Source: Deltaproteobacteria bacterium (GTDB lineage Bacteria > Myxococcota > XYA12-FULL-58-9 > JAUUZB01). From it: a DNA stretch of 9,969 bases. Location of the stretch: contig JAUUZB010000064.1 of the NCBI GenBank assembly GCA_030590185.1, positions 1-9,969 of the forward strand. The letters are read 5' to 3'. Each line of letters opens with the position of its first letter. The stretch's first letter is position 1. Below, one piece after another: positions 1 to 8,500 of the stretch. A program made the position numbers and the translations under genes. A model generated the notes under the pieces. It searched no databases and was not told where the DNA came from. It was given only the letters and a program-made list of their open reading frames with translations.

Positions 1-1672
1 GATCGACGGTTGGATCCTGCAACACCATGCGCGCCGCCATCGGGCCGGTCATGTCACCGACGACCGTACGCTCACCATCGATGTAGACGCCGTCGGTGGT
101 GGTCAACCCGACCGTCGCCCCTGACATCTTGTGGACGTGGGCGAGCATGCGCGCCGCGGTGGTCTTGCCGTTGGTGCCGGTGATCGAGGCGATCGCGATC
201 TTGGAGGGCGTGCCCGGCGGAAAGAGCATGTCCATGACCGGACCGGCGACGTCCCTGGGAGTGCCCTGAGTCGGCGCCACGTGCATGCGGAACCCAGGCG
301 CGGCGTTCACCTCACACACGGCACCGCCCACATCGCGGTGGGAACGAGAAATATCCGGCGTGATGAAATCAATCCCGGCCACGTCGAGACCGATGGCGCC
401 GGCGGCGCGGACCGCCATCTCACGGTTGTCGCGATGGACGACGTCGGTCAGATCGATGGCCGTGCCGCCGGTGGAGAGGTTGCCCGTGGAGCGCAGATAG
501 ACGATCTCCTCGGCGGCCGGCACCGTGTTCTCGTCATAGCCGCGCAGCTCGAGCAATCGCTTGGCTTGGTGATCGAACTCGATACGGGTGAGCACCTTCT
601 CGTGACCGATGCCGCGCCGCGGATCCTCATTCACGGTGTCGACCAACTCGGTGATGGTGTGCTCGCCGTCGCCAACCACGTGCCCCGGCACGCGCATAGC
701 GACCGCGACGAGCTGGCCGTTGACCACCAACATGCGGTGGTCGAAACCTTCGATGAAGCTCTCGACGATGATGGTGCGTCCATGCTCGCGGGCTTTTTCG
801 AAGCCGACCTGAACCTGGGCAGAGCTGGTGATGTTCACCGAGACGCCCCGGCCGTGGTTGGCGTTTAACGGTTTGAGCACCACCGGATAACCGATCGACT
901 CGGCCGCGCGCACCGCGCGCTCGACGGATCGCACCAGCCTCTGCTGCGGCACCGGCAGGCCGAGGTCGGCGAGGATGCGATTGGTCTCGTCCTTGTCCGA
1001 GGCGATCTCGACGGCGATGTGCCGGGTCTCGGAGGTTACCGTGGCCTGGATGCGTTTTTGGTAACGACCGTGTCCGAACTGAACCAACGAATAATCGTTG
1101 AGCCGCAGCCAGGGTATGCCGCGCTCCTCAGCGGCGCGCACCAATGAACCGGTGGAGGGGCCGAACTGGCGGCGCTGGGCGAGCTCGATCAGCTCTTCGA
1201 GCTCCGCCTCAAACTCGAAATCCTCAGGCGCACCGACCTCGGCGCGCAGGTCATCTGGCAACAGCGCGTGCAGGAGTCGGCGCGCTAACTGGCCCGCGGC
1301 GAGACCGACGCGCTCCTCCTCGTAGGCGTAGACGACATCATAATGACCCTCGCCGAGGGCGTTGCTGCGCGTCTTGCCGAAGGTCACCTTGGCGCCGGCG
1401 AGCTGCTGCAATTCGATGGCGACGTGTTCGAGGACGTGCCCCATCCAGGTGCCGCCCTCTTCGTGAAGGCGACGCACGAAGCCACCGCGTACGCCGTGGG
1501 AGCAGGTGTGCTCCTCGAGGCTCGGGATGGTCTCGAGGAGTCGGGTGTTGAAGTCGGGGATCTTGGCGCTGGGCCACTCCTCGAGCGGGCCGAGATCGAC
1601 CGTCAAGCGCATGACAGGGAAGTGCGCGTAGGTGTTCGGTCCGCGAAACACCCTCTGTGCCAGGATCTCCAT
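1..1672 (-). CDS. cphA: Cyanophycin synthetase CphA, N-terminal 557 residues (3' end beyond the window)
   Basis: Cytoplasmic ligase that polymerises Asp (backbone) and Arg (side chain) into cyanophycin at the cost of ATP. I translated the minus strand from the ATG at 1672 to the left edge and found 557 uninterrupted codons. The family is usually about 870-900 residues, so roughly the last 310-340, most of the Mur-ligase-like domain, are missing. An N domain (about 1-190) holds a GHVLEH motif at 78-83. An ATP-grasp domain (about 195-485) has Lys267 followed by the glycine-rich NHGRG (272-276), and the metal-binding EVNAAPGFRMH at 454-464. The Mur-like domain opens with the P-loop TGTNGKTT at 498-505. 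The start is supported by GAGGGA five bases upstream and by alignment to the family N-terminus from memory. The gene begins 15 bases after the cphB stop. The missing C-terminus prevents deciding firmly between CphA1 and the CphA2 type. Family assignment is very secure. Confidence 0.96.
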   Translation of the reverse strand, partial: MEILAQRVFRGPNTYAHFPVMRLTVDLGPLEEWPSAKIPDFNTRLLETIPSLEEHTCSHGVRGGFVRRLHEEGGTWMGHVLEHVAIELQQLAGAKVTFGKTRSNALGEGHYDVVYAYEEERVGLAAGQLARRLLHALLPDDLRAEVGAPEDFEFEAELEELIELAQRRQFGPSTGSLVRAAEERGIPWLRLNDYSLVQFGHGRYQKRIQATVTSETRHIAVEIASDKDETNRILADLGLPVPQQRLVRSVERAVRAAESIGYPVVLKPLNANHGRGVSVNITSSAQVQVGFEKAREHGRTIIVESFIEGFDHRMLVVNGQLVAVAMRVPGHVVGDGEHTITELVDTVNEDPRRGIGHEKVLTRIEFDHQAKRLLELRGYDENTVPAAEEIVYLRSTGNLSTGGTAIDLTDVVHRDNREMAVRAAGAIGLDVAGIDFITPDISRSHRDVGGAVCEVNAAPGFRMHVAPTQGTPRDVAGPVMDMLFPPGTPSKIAIASITGTNGKTTAARMLAHVHKMSGATVGLTTTDGVYIDGERTVVGDMTGPMAARMVLQDPTVD

Positions 1673-1677
1673 GCCGG

Positions 1678-1683
1678 TCCCTC
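1678..1683 (-). promoter_or_regulatory. Ribosome binding site of cphA
   Basis: GAGGGA lies five bases before the cphA ATG at 1672, inside the 15-base cphB-cphA gap. It fixes the start of a gene that is open at the window edge. Confidence 0.6.
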
Positions 1684-1687
1684 TCTT

Positions 1688-2527
1688 TTAGGCTGTCGTG
1701 CTCTGCGATGGTGGGTAGGCCTTGCGGGTGTGCAAACTGAACCGTCCGCCGTCGGTGATGATGTGGAGCCGCAACCCGATGAAGCTGAACGGCTTGCCGG
1801 AGCCGACCGCAGCGATGGAGGAGTGCTCGATGGCGCCGGGGTCGACCACGGTGATGGCGCCACTGCCGGTCACCTCGATCTCGTTCTCCGGTCCAATAAA
1901 CGCCGCCGTGTCTTCGTCGAGGCCGAGTCCCACGGCGAACGGATTATAAGCCAAGGCGGTGAGGAGGCGCCCGAGGCGGTCGCGCTGGCGAAAGTGTTGG
2001 TCGATGATGACGCGGTTGGTGAGACCGAAGCCGGGGACGAGTTTGGTGAGCCCGGCCTTCGGCGTCGCCCCGCCTTGGCCGCCTGCGATCATGTGCTCGG
2101 AGAGGATCGCGGCGCCGGCAGAGGTGCCGCCGACGACGACACCGCTGGCGTTGAGCCGGCGAACCATCTTGGCGACCGGCGTGCCGCCGAGAATGGTCGA
2201 GATGCGCAGCTGGTTGCCGCCGGTGAGAAAGACACCGGTGGCGTCGTCGAGGGTGGCGAGCCAATCGTCACGGCTCGCGTCCTCACGGACCTTGAAAGGC
2301 AAGGTGCGCGCCCGCGCCACGCCGAGCTCGCCGAAGATGGCCTCGTAGCGCTCCCCCATGTCGTCGAGCTTCGAGGCGGTGGGGATGATCGCGATGCGGG
2401 CGTCCTTGCCGCCGGCAATCTCGGCGAAGCGGGCGAGAATGCGCGGGGCGCGGACCTTCTCTTCGGCGCCCCCCACCGGCACGATCCATCCTCGGGTTGC
2501 GCCTACGTCTACGCGGGCTGGGCTCAT
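1688..2527 (-). CDS. cphB: Cyanophycinase CphB (peptidase family S51)
   Basis: Serine exopeptidase that degrades cyanophycin to beta-Asp-Arg dipeptides. The protein is 279 residues, close to the cyanobacterial intracellular enzyme (about 270), and has no signal peptide, so it should act in the cytoplasm. Visible family signatures are GWIVPVGGAE (13-22), TGGNQ (102-106), the nucleophile elbow GGTSAGA with Ser136, and DQHF (176-179) followed by Arg182, Arg184 and Arg187, which match the substrate-binding Asp/Gln/Arg cluster known from Synechocystis CphB. GLDEDTA (202-208) is also typical. All expected catalytic positions appear intact. The start is set by a strong AGGAGG six bases upstream. The ATG overlaps the iadA stop by four bases, so its translation is probably coupled to iadA; cphA follows 15 bases downstream. 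Extracellular cyanophycinases (CphE) carry a leader, which is absent here. Confidence 0.97.
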   Translation of the reverse strand: MSPARVDVGATRGWIVPVGGAEEKVRAPRILARFAEIAGGKDARIAIIPTASKLDDMGERYEAIFGELGVARARTLPFKVREDASRDDWLATLDDATGVFLTGGNQLRISTILGGTPVAKMVRRLNASGVVVGGTSAGAAILSEHMIAGGQGGATPKAGLTKLVPGFGLTNRVIIDQHFRQRDRLGRLLTALAYNPFAVGLGLDEDTAAFIGPENEIEVTGSGAITVVDPGAIEHSSIAAVGSGKPFSFIGLRLHIITDGGRFSLHTRKAYPPSQSTTA

Positions 2528-3693
2528 CGCCGCCCTCCTGTCTCGAAAGCACCAGTCACGACCGTCACACCGTCGCGTACCATCACGCGACCGCGCGCCA
2601 GAAGATGGTGCGGCTCATCGTTTGCCCCGAGGACCAGGAGGTCCGCGTCACCGCCGACCTCGATTCGGCCTTTGCCCGCGAGGCGCAGCAAACGCGCGGC
2701 GTTGCTAGTAAACACCGGGAGCACGGTCTCGAGCGCTCGTCCCCGCGCCAACAGCGCCTGTAAGGTCGACAGCAGCGTCGCCGGACGACCCACATCGATC
2801 TTCGTGAGCTCGCCCTGCGCATCGTAGACCGGCAGGCAGCCGCCGCCATCGGAGCTACAGGTGAGGCGATCGCTCGGCAGTCCTTCGTCGAGCCACGTCT
2901 CGATGGCATCTTCGGCCATCAGCCCCCCATCGGCGTCGGGGACCGCGGTGACGTCAACGGTGACCCCACGTTCGCTCGAGCGCTTCGACTCTTCGAAGAG
3001 CTCGTGACGCCGATTGACGTGGGTGGGGTAGAAGGTTCGCGCCGGCAGCTCGGTTTGGTCGAGGGCGCGGCGCACGAGCTCCAGACCGCGCGGACCATCC
3101 CCGAGGTGCAGGTGCAAGACGCCCGCCTTGCCGCTGATCAGCCCCGCCACGTGGCAGTCGGCGGCGACCCGAAGGAGCTCATCGAGTGTCGGTTGCGACG
3201 AGCGGTGATCGGAGATGGCGAGCTCGCCGGCGCCGATGATCGGATCGACGAAGATGATGTCGTCGCGCAGATTGCCGGTGAGGGTGAGCGGCGGGAACTG
3301 ATAGCCGCCGCTGTAACAGTAGGCGCTGATCCCCTCGGCACGCAGCGCTAGGGTCTGCGCCACGAGGTCACGCATGGTTCGCGTGGTGCCGTCGGTGCCG
3401 AGCAGGCCAACGCAGGTGGTGATACCGGCGCCGATGAGATCCCCGATCTGCATCGGCGGCACGCGGCTGTTCGGGCCGGACTCGCCGCCGCCGCCGGTGG
3501 GGTGCGCGTGCGGATCAATGAGGCCAGGGACGGTGCGCAAACCGGCGGCGTCGATTCGATCGGTGTCGACACCCTGCGGTGCGAGGCTTCCCCGGTCGCC
3601 GATCGCCAGGATCTTCCCTCCGCCGATGAGGAGATCGCGCAGACCGCGGGCCTGTGGCGCGTAGAGGTCGGCGTTGTGCACGAGGGTCAACAT
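2524..3693 (-). CDS. iadA: Isoaspartyl dipeptidase IadA (amidohydrolase superfamily, M38)
   Basis: Metal-dependent dipeptidase that hydrolyses beta-aspartyl dipeptides; here the likely substrate is the beta-Asp-Arg released by CphB. It is 389 residues, against 390 in E. coli IadA. Metal ligands by alignment from memory are His62 and His64 (PHAH), His196, His225 (PTHVNR) and Asp282 (SSDGGG). The substrate-site residues Glu71 (GGGGESGP), Tyr131 and Arg228 are also present. The bridging carboxylated lysine of the E. coli enzyme (Lys162) is replaced by Glu157 in GAGELAISDHRS; the codon is GAG at 3225-3223. Glu serves as bridging ligand in some other amidohydrolases, so activity is plausible. The C-terminal amidohydrolase beta segment (KGRIEVGGDADLLVLG, 341-356) is complete. 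An AGAGG nine bases upstream supports the start. It is probably the first gene of the iadA-cphB-cphA operon, overlapping cphB by four bases. Confidence 0.93.
   Translation of the reverse strand: MLTLVHNADLYAPQARGLRDLLIGGGKILAIGDRGSLAPQGVDTDRIDAAGLRTVPGLIDPHAHPTGGGGESGPNSRVPPMQIGDLIGAGITTCVGLLGTDGTTRTMRDLVAQTLALRAEGISAYCYSGGYQFPPLTLTGNLRDDIIFVDPIIGAGELAISDHRSSQPTLDELLRVAADCHVAGLISGKAGVLHLHLGDGPRGLELVRRALDQTELPARTFYPTHVNRRHELFEESKRSSERGVTVDVTAVPDADGGLMAEDAIETWLDEGLPSDRLTCSSDGGGCLPVYDAQGELTKIDVGRPATLLSTLQALLARGRALETVLPVFTSNAARLLRLAGKGRIEVGGDADLLVLGANDEPHHLLARGRVMVRDGVTVVTGAFETGGRR
2534..2539 (-). promoter_or_regulatory. Strong ribosome binding site of cphB inside the end of iadA
   Basis: A perfect AGGAGG lies six bases before the cphB ATG. 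It sits within the last codons of iadA (residues Thr-Gly-Gly) and decides the cphB start. With the ATGA overlap it points to efficient independent or re-initiated translation of cphB. Confidence 0.75.
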
Positions 3694-3737
3694 CGAAGCG
3701 CGCCTCTTTAGCCCGTGTGGACGCCGATGGGAAGGGC

Positions 3738-3764
3738 ATCATTTGGGGTTCGAGCCAGCGTCAA
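3738..3764 (-). promoter_or_regulatory. Candidate sigma70-like promoter for iadA-cphB-cphA
   Basis: In the 95-base gap between the FAD-enzyme stop and iadA, the minus strand carries TTGACG (3764-3759, five of six matches to the -35 consensus) and AATGAT (3743-3738, four of six to -10). The spacer is 15 bases, shorter than ideal. The -10 lies about 45 bases before the iadA ATG. No rho-independent terminator is visible in this gap, so read-through from the FAD gene is also possible. The call is weak and rests on sequence match alone. Confidence 0.25.
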
Positions 3765-3788
3765 CCAGCGACCACCCTCCGAGAACCA

Positions 3789-5408
3789 TCACCGAGCTCG
3801 AGCGGCGTTCGTAACCTCCGTACGATGCAGCCACCGCTCCGGCCGCTCGGACGGCACGATCACGACCTCCTCCCCCTTCTCGGTCAAAATCTCCGGAAAC
3901 GACTTGCCGAGGATCTGAGACGCGGCGACCATCCCGGTCAAACAGACCCCAGCGATGCCATGGGAGAGGGTCGCGGAGCCCACCATGTACAACCGATCGA
4001 TCTCGGTGGCGATCGGATAACCCTTGGGCCCTGATTGCTCGATCACCTTTTCGGTGCCGTAGATGCCGCCCCGGGTGCTGCGACAGAAATGGGCGTTGGT
4101 TAGCGGTGTGCTCACGTCGCTGAACAGCAGGTGGTCACGCAGGCCCGGGATGATTCGTTCCACCTGCGCGAGGATCCTAGCCTCGAGGTCAGCCTTGAGC
4201 TCTTCGTAGGCCTCACCGCGGTGCCGCCAGCGCGTCTGTGACCACTCCTCGAATGGCCCATAGGGCGCCATGGCCACCACCTCGATGGTGTGCAGGCCGT
4301 CCGAACGCAGGCTGGGATCCTTGAGGGTGGGGACGCAGAGGAACAGAGACTCGAAGGGATCCGGCAGGGTCTCGGCGCAGTCGTTGAGGATCCCCTCGAG
4401 GTCGGGTCTCGCGAAGTACCAGTAGTTGCCCGAGTCGAGGCCCATGGCGCGCAGGTCCAAATCCGTGGCGGCGAAGAGAATCACGCTGCTGAGGCTGTAG
4501 GTGGTGTTGCGGACCCGCTCGCGCAGGGCGGGGGAGAGGTTCTCCTCGCCCACCAAGCGGTTGAAGGTGACCTCCGGATCGGCGTTGGAGATGATCGTCT
4601 CCGCGTCAATGCGCTCCCCATCCTCGAGCACCACACCCACAGCCCGGCCGCCCTCCACCACGATGGTCTGCACCTCGGTCGACAGCCGCACCTCCCCGCC
4701 GCGGCGTTGCAGCTGGCCAACCAGGGCGTTGGCGATCGATTGCCCGCCACCGCGTGGATAGTAACCGCCGCCGGCGTAGTGGCTCACGGTGTTGGCGTGC
4801 GACAGCACCGAGGCACGACTCGGAGCGACGGCGTTCAAACCGGCTCGGTAGGTCAGCACGGTTCGCAGGAATGGGTCAGACGTGATCTCGGCCACCCACT
4901 TGCCGATGCTGCGACTCCCGTACCAGAGGAAATGCCGCAACACCCACGGCGCCAGCAGGATGCGCCAACCCTTCAGGTATGTGCCCGCCAGCTTGAACTC
5001 CTTGGCGACCTGCTCCAGGCGGCGGAACAGGTTGCGAATACCACGCTCCTGCTCGGGATGACGGGCGACGATGGCGTCGACCTGGCGGTCGAGGCCGGCG
5101 GGGATGTCGAAACGCTCATCGCCGATGAGTAGGTGGTCATAGCCCTCGGGGTTGAGCTGGCAGAAGGTCAGCTCCGAGGCGACCCCAAGGCCCTTGAGGA
5201 TCGTCCCGAAGGTCCCGCCCGGGGCCACGTCGCCGACGTAGTGGGTGGCCGGGCTGAACTCGAATCCCCTGTGGCTGAAATTGTGACAGTAGCCGCCGGG
5301 TACCGAGTGTTGCTCCAACACCAGCACCCGTTTGCCGTGATTTGCCAGAGCGACCGCAGCGGTGAGACCGCCGATGCCCGATCCGATGATGATGACGTCT
5401 GGTTTCAT
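3789..5408 (-). CDS. FAD-dependent oxidoreductase of the phytoene desaturase / CrtISO / retinol saturase (RetSat) family
   Basis: Flavoprotein of 539 residues. The N-terminus has a Rossmann dinucleotide-binding motif GSGIGG (9-14) ending in the acidic LEQH, followed by PGGYCHNF and then FSPATHYVG, which resembles the HYIG stretch of RetSat and CrtISO. A YYPRGGGQSIANAL segment in the middle and the C-terminal FAD motif GSATLSHGIAGVCLTGM (477-493) complete the family pattern; TPLTNAHF and GGIYGTE just before it are also typical. Known members saturate, desaturate or isomerise conjugated polyenes such as carotenoids and retinol; the substrate here cannot be told from sequence, and no other carotenoid gene is in the window. 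A tail of about 38 residues follows the last family motif. The start is chosen because MKPDVIIIGSG places the Rossmann strand at the expected distance; no good Shine-Dalgarno is visible upstream. The gene sits 95 bases upstream of iadA and 115 bases downstream of the lipoprotein gene. Confidence 0.88.
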   Translation of the reverse strand: MKPDVIIIGSGIGGLTAAVALANHGKRVLVLEQHSVPGGYCHNFSHRGFEFSPATHYVGDVAPGGTFGTILKGLGVASELTFCQLNPEGYDHLLIGDERFDIPAGLDRQVDAIVARHPEQERGIRNLFRRLEQVAKEFKLAGTYLKGWRILLAPWVLRHFLWYGSRSIGKWVAEITSDPFLRTVLTYRAGLNAVAPSRASVLSHANTVSHYAGGGYYPRGGGQSIANALVGQLQRRGGEVRLSTEVQTIVVEGGRAVGVVLEDGERIDAETIISNADPEVTFNRLVGEENLSPALRERVRNTTYSLSSVILFAATDLDLRAMGLDSGNYWYFARPDLEGILNDCAETLPDPFESLFLCVPTLKDPSLRSDGLHTIEVVAMAPYGPFEEWSQTRWRHRGEAYEELKADLEARILAQVERIIPGLRDHLLFSDVSTPLTNAHFCRSTRGGIYGTEKVIEQSGPKGYPIATEIDRLYMVGSATLSHGIAGVCLTGMVAASQILGKSFPEILTEKGEEVVIVPSERPERWLHRTEVTNAARAR

Positions 5409-5523
5409 GGTGGTGTCGGGATACCTTGGCCAAACCGCCCGAGCAAGTTGACCAGCAGATACTCAACATGAGAATTTCGAGAAGTCCACCCGGATAACCA
5501 CAGGCTGTCGTGGCCTCGTCGGT
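5409..5523. other. Intergenic gap between the lipoprotein and FAD-oxidoreductase genes
   Basis: 115 bases, visibly less GC-rich than the genes around it, especially around 5450-5480. I found no promoter with acceptable spacing, no terminator with a T-tract and no Shine-Dalgarno before the FAD gene start at 5408. Promoter or leader elements for the FAD gene may lie here but cannot be pinned down by eye. Confidence 0.5.
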
Positions 5524-8500
5524 TCAACCACCGTCATAGACGACGCTAACCTGCATCTCCTCGGTGGTGATCTCGGCGATGCCGGCGCCAGGACCGTTGG
5601 GCTCGGACGGCAACACCGCCGCGTGGACCACCCGGCCAAAACCCACCAACAGGCGGCGCAGGTCCGCCGAGGTATGCTCAGCCCACGCGGGGTCGGCGTC
5701 GCTGCGCCAGACCAACTCCCATCCCCCGGCGTCAGGTGTGGCCACCGCGTTCGTCGCGCGCCAGTGATCGTAGTGCCAGATCATCAGTCGAGCGCCCTCC
5801 ACTGAACCACCGGCGTCATAACCGTGGGCGGTGCCGCGCCACTGCACCTCAATGGCGCGCAGGTCCGTTGCTGGGGCGCGGGCGGCTTCGAAGGCAGCTC
5901 CAAAGATATGGGCCGGAGCGCGCTTGGCGCCGACGTCGAGCTCCCAGGTCTCGCCCGAGGTCATGGGGAAGACCATGTCCTCAATAACCATGCTGTAGCC
6001 ACCGCCAAAAACGATGAGGCGCTCGAGACCGGCGTGGAAGGCGACACCGACATCCGTCGTGCTCAGTGGTCGCGGGCCCAAGAGTTGTTGCGATGCCCAC
6101 GGGCCGGTGGCGGGCAGGAGCGCGATGGGACTGTAGGAGTGGATGGCAACCACCGCTTCCCGCGAGCCGTCGGTCACCAACGCCCCGCTGCCCGGGGACT
6201 CCCGTTGCACCCAGGCGCCGGCCGTCAGGACCCAGGTGGAGGAGAGATCCGCGACCACGATCCCCGGGGCGATGGGGTCCCAAACCACCGGAGAGATCGC
6301 GAAGAGCTGTGGCGCGGGATCTCCACAGGTTCCGCCCTCGCACAGCCTCGACCATTGACCGGCGGACCAGACCCAAACCGAGTTGCGGTCGCCGTCCGCG
6401 GCGTCGCGGGGGCCGATCCACACCACACCGCTGTGGTCCGGGGAGTAGGCGCCGCCTACGCTGTTCCATGGTGGCTGGAGTGAGCAGCCGGCGGCAGGGC
6501 AGACCTGCTCCCACTCCGACGCGCTACCGGGGCGTAGGGGGTCCCACTCCCAGGTCGTCGGTGTGCCGTCACCCCCGAAGTAGACCACCCGGCCCGTACC
6601 CTCGTCGTAGGCCAAGCTCGCCTCGGTGCCGGCGGTCACCGTCGGGCGCAGACATCCACCGGTGCAGCGCAGTTGCCAGCGTTGGCCGTCGTACACCCAG
6701 GTTTGATCGTGCACCGAGCTGTCATCGCGACTGCCGAACGCCATCACCGAATTGCTGGGCGGGTGGCGCGCCATCAGCGGTGTGCCCTTGGGCAGGGGGT
6801 ACTCTTGTTGGCGCGGCAACTCGGTCCAGGCGCTGCCATCCCAATGCCATTGGCGGGCGTCGAGATCTCGGGGGGCTGTGTCGAAGGTACTGGCGTCGCC
6901 GAACAACAGGGTTCGTTGAGCGTCTGGGTCGTAGACCATCGAGCCCCCGCCAGCGACGTGGGGGAGGTCGGGCAATGGCATGGGGTCGTTGCCTGGATCG
7001 GGTGGCACGGTGGCCAGGTACGCGGGGTGGGCGCGGGTTTGGTTGCAGAGACTCAGATAGTCCTGCTCGACACCGGCGATCTCTGCGCAGGCGTACAGAC
7101 TCGGGTCACAACCGGAAACGGTTTGATCGCATCGCCAATCCTCACCGTCCCACTCCCAGGTGTCGACGAAGCCAAATGCCTCCCCGGCGATGTCGGCGAA
7201 ACCTCCGTGCAGAATGACCACCTCTCGGTCGGTGTCGTAGGCGAGGGCAAAGCCGCTGCGGCTGGCCGGTTGCTGGGTGCACGGGGAGACGGCACAACCC
7301 GCCGACTCCCAGCAGCCATCTCGCCACACCCACATGGACTGGCCGTCGAGGAGGAGCGCCTCGCGGCGGGCGACCTGGTACACCCCCTCGAGGGCTCCCA
7401 TGGGGCTGGGCAGCGCTTCGCTGCACCCCGACTGGTCGGCGCGCGTCCACAGAACGCCGTCGAAGATCCAGGTTCCGTCGGCGCGGGCTAAAATCACCGT
7501 GCGCTCGTGCTGGTGGGCGATCAGGACCCCGCCAGAACCGGGTGCCTCCAGCAGGCTCGGCTGCAACACAGCCCGCCAGGTGAACCCATCGTGAACCCAA
7601 GTCGTGGTGCCCGAGGGCGCCAATACCAATTGAGCGCGGGCGCCGTCGTAGACTATCTGCGGCACGCCTCTCGGCCGAGGCGCGCCATCGGCGTCGGGGT
7701 CCGAGTCCGGCAATTCATACCATCCCAGCCCATCGAGGACGCGGACGCCGGTGGGTTCCGCGGTCGATTCACCAACCCAGTTGTGGCCACCGAAACGGAG
7801 GACCAGACCCCGTGCGCCGTGAAACGCCACGCCGGAGGAGGCCCAACCGAGTTGGGTGACCCCCTGTGGCTTTCGCCACGTGCCGGCGGACGCGGTGGTC
7901 TCGGGGCTGCCCAGGGCGAGGTTGAGTCCGCTGACCAACGGCGACGGAACCACCAGGGGCTCAGCCTCGAGCTGGAACGCCGGTCGCTCCTCGAAGCTGT
8001 TGGGGTTGCCAAAGTTGCTGCCGGGGAGCTTGCCCAGCAGGGTTGCGCTCCAACGAACACGCTCGACCAGACTGGCGTCGATGGCGGCGGTGCTGGGGTC
8101 ATCGTCACTGCGGTTGCCAGCTCCATCGACGGCGACGGCGTAGAGCTCGGAGAGATCGCCGATGGGCAGAGGAGCGAAGAACTCGCCCTCGTCCGTGGCC
8201 ACTAACCGGGCCAACTCGGTGGTCGCCGCACGATCCGCATAGATGATGATGAGCGCCCCGGGAGCGGTGGCGCCGACCTCACCCTCGAGGCTGAAGGCCG
8301 GGTCGGGCGATCCGACCGCCCCCCACGGAGCCCGATTGTAGGTGACCAAGGCCGGGGCGCCGGGGGCATCGGCCACCGCCGGGGGCTCTGGCGCCGTGGT
8401 GTCGACCTCGATGCTCACCCCTAGGTCGACGTCGGCACGGAGGTTCCCAACCGCGTCACGTAGGTCGGTGCGCAGGCCGTAAATGCCATCGCGCAGGCTG

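Noticed and set aside
131..868. 245-codon plus-strand open frame
   Set aside because: It is antisense to the ATP-grasp and Mur P-loop regions of cphA, is low in complexity and shows no motif.
1690..1700. 11-base string AGGCTGTCGTG shared by the cphB end and the 5502-5512 gap
   Set aside because: A single short match in roughly 10 kb, once in coding sequence; best explained by chance.
1343..2827. 494-codon open frame on the plus strand
   Set aside because: It lies opposite the cphA start, cphB and the end of iadA, all of which have clear family motifs. The predicted protein has no recognisable domain, and such long antisense frames are expected at this GC content.
4290..5132. 280-codon plus-strand open frame
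   Set aside because: It is antisense to the FAD oxidoreductase, with no ribosome site or domain; it is a codon-bias shadow.
5498..5515. Possible hairpin (CCAC...GTGG) downstream of the lipoprotein gene
   Set aside because: The outer stem is only four base pairs, the centre does not pair well and no T-tract follows, so it is not a credible terminator.
6066..7217. 383-codon plus-strand open frame rich in Arg and Pro
   Set aside because: It is antisense to the kelch repeats of the lipoprotein; Arg/Pro-rich composition is typical of a GC-rich shadow frame.
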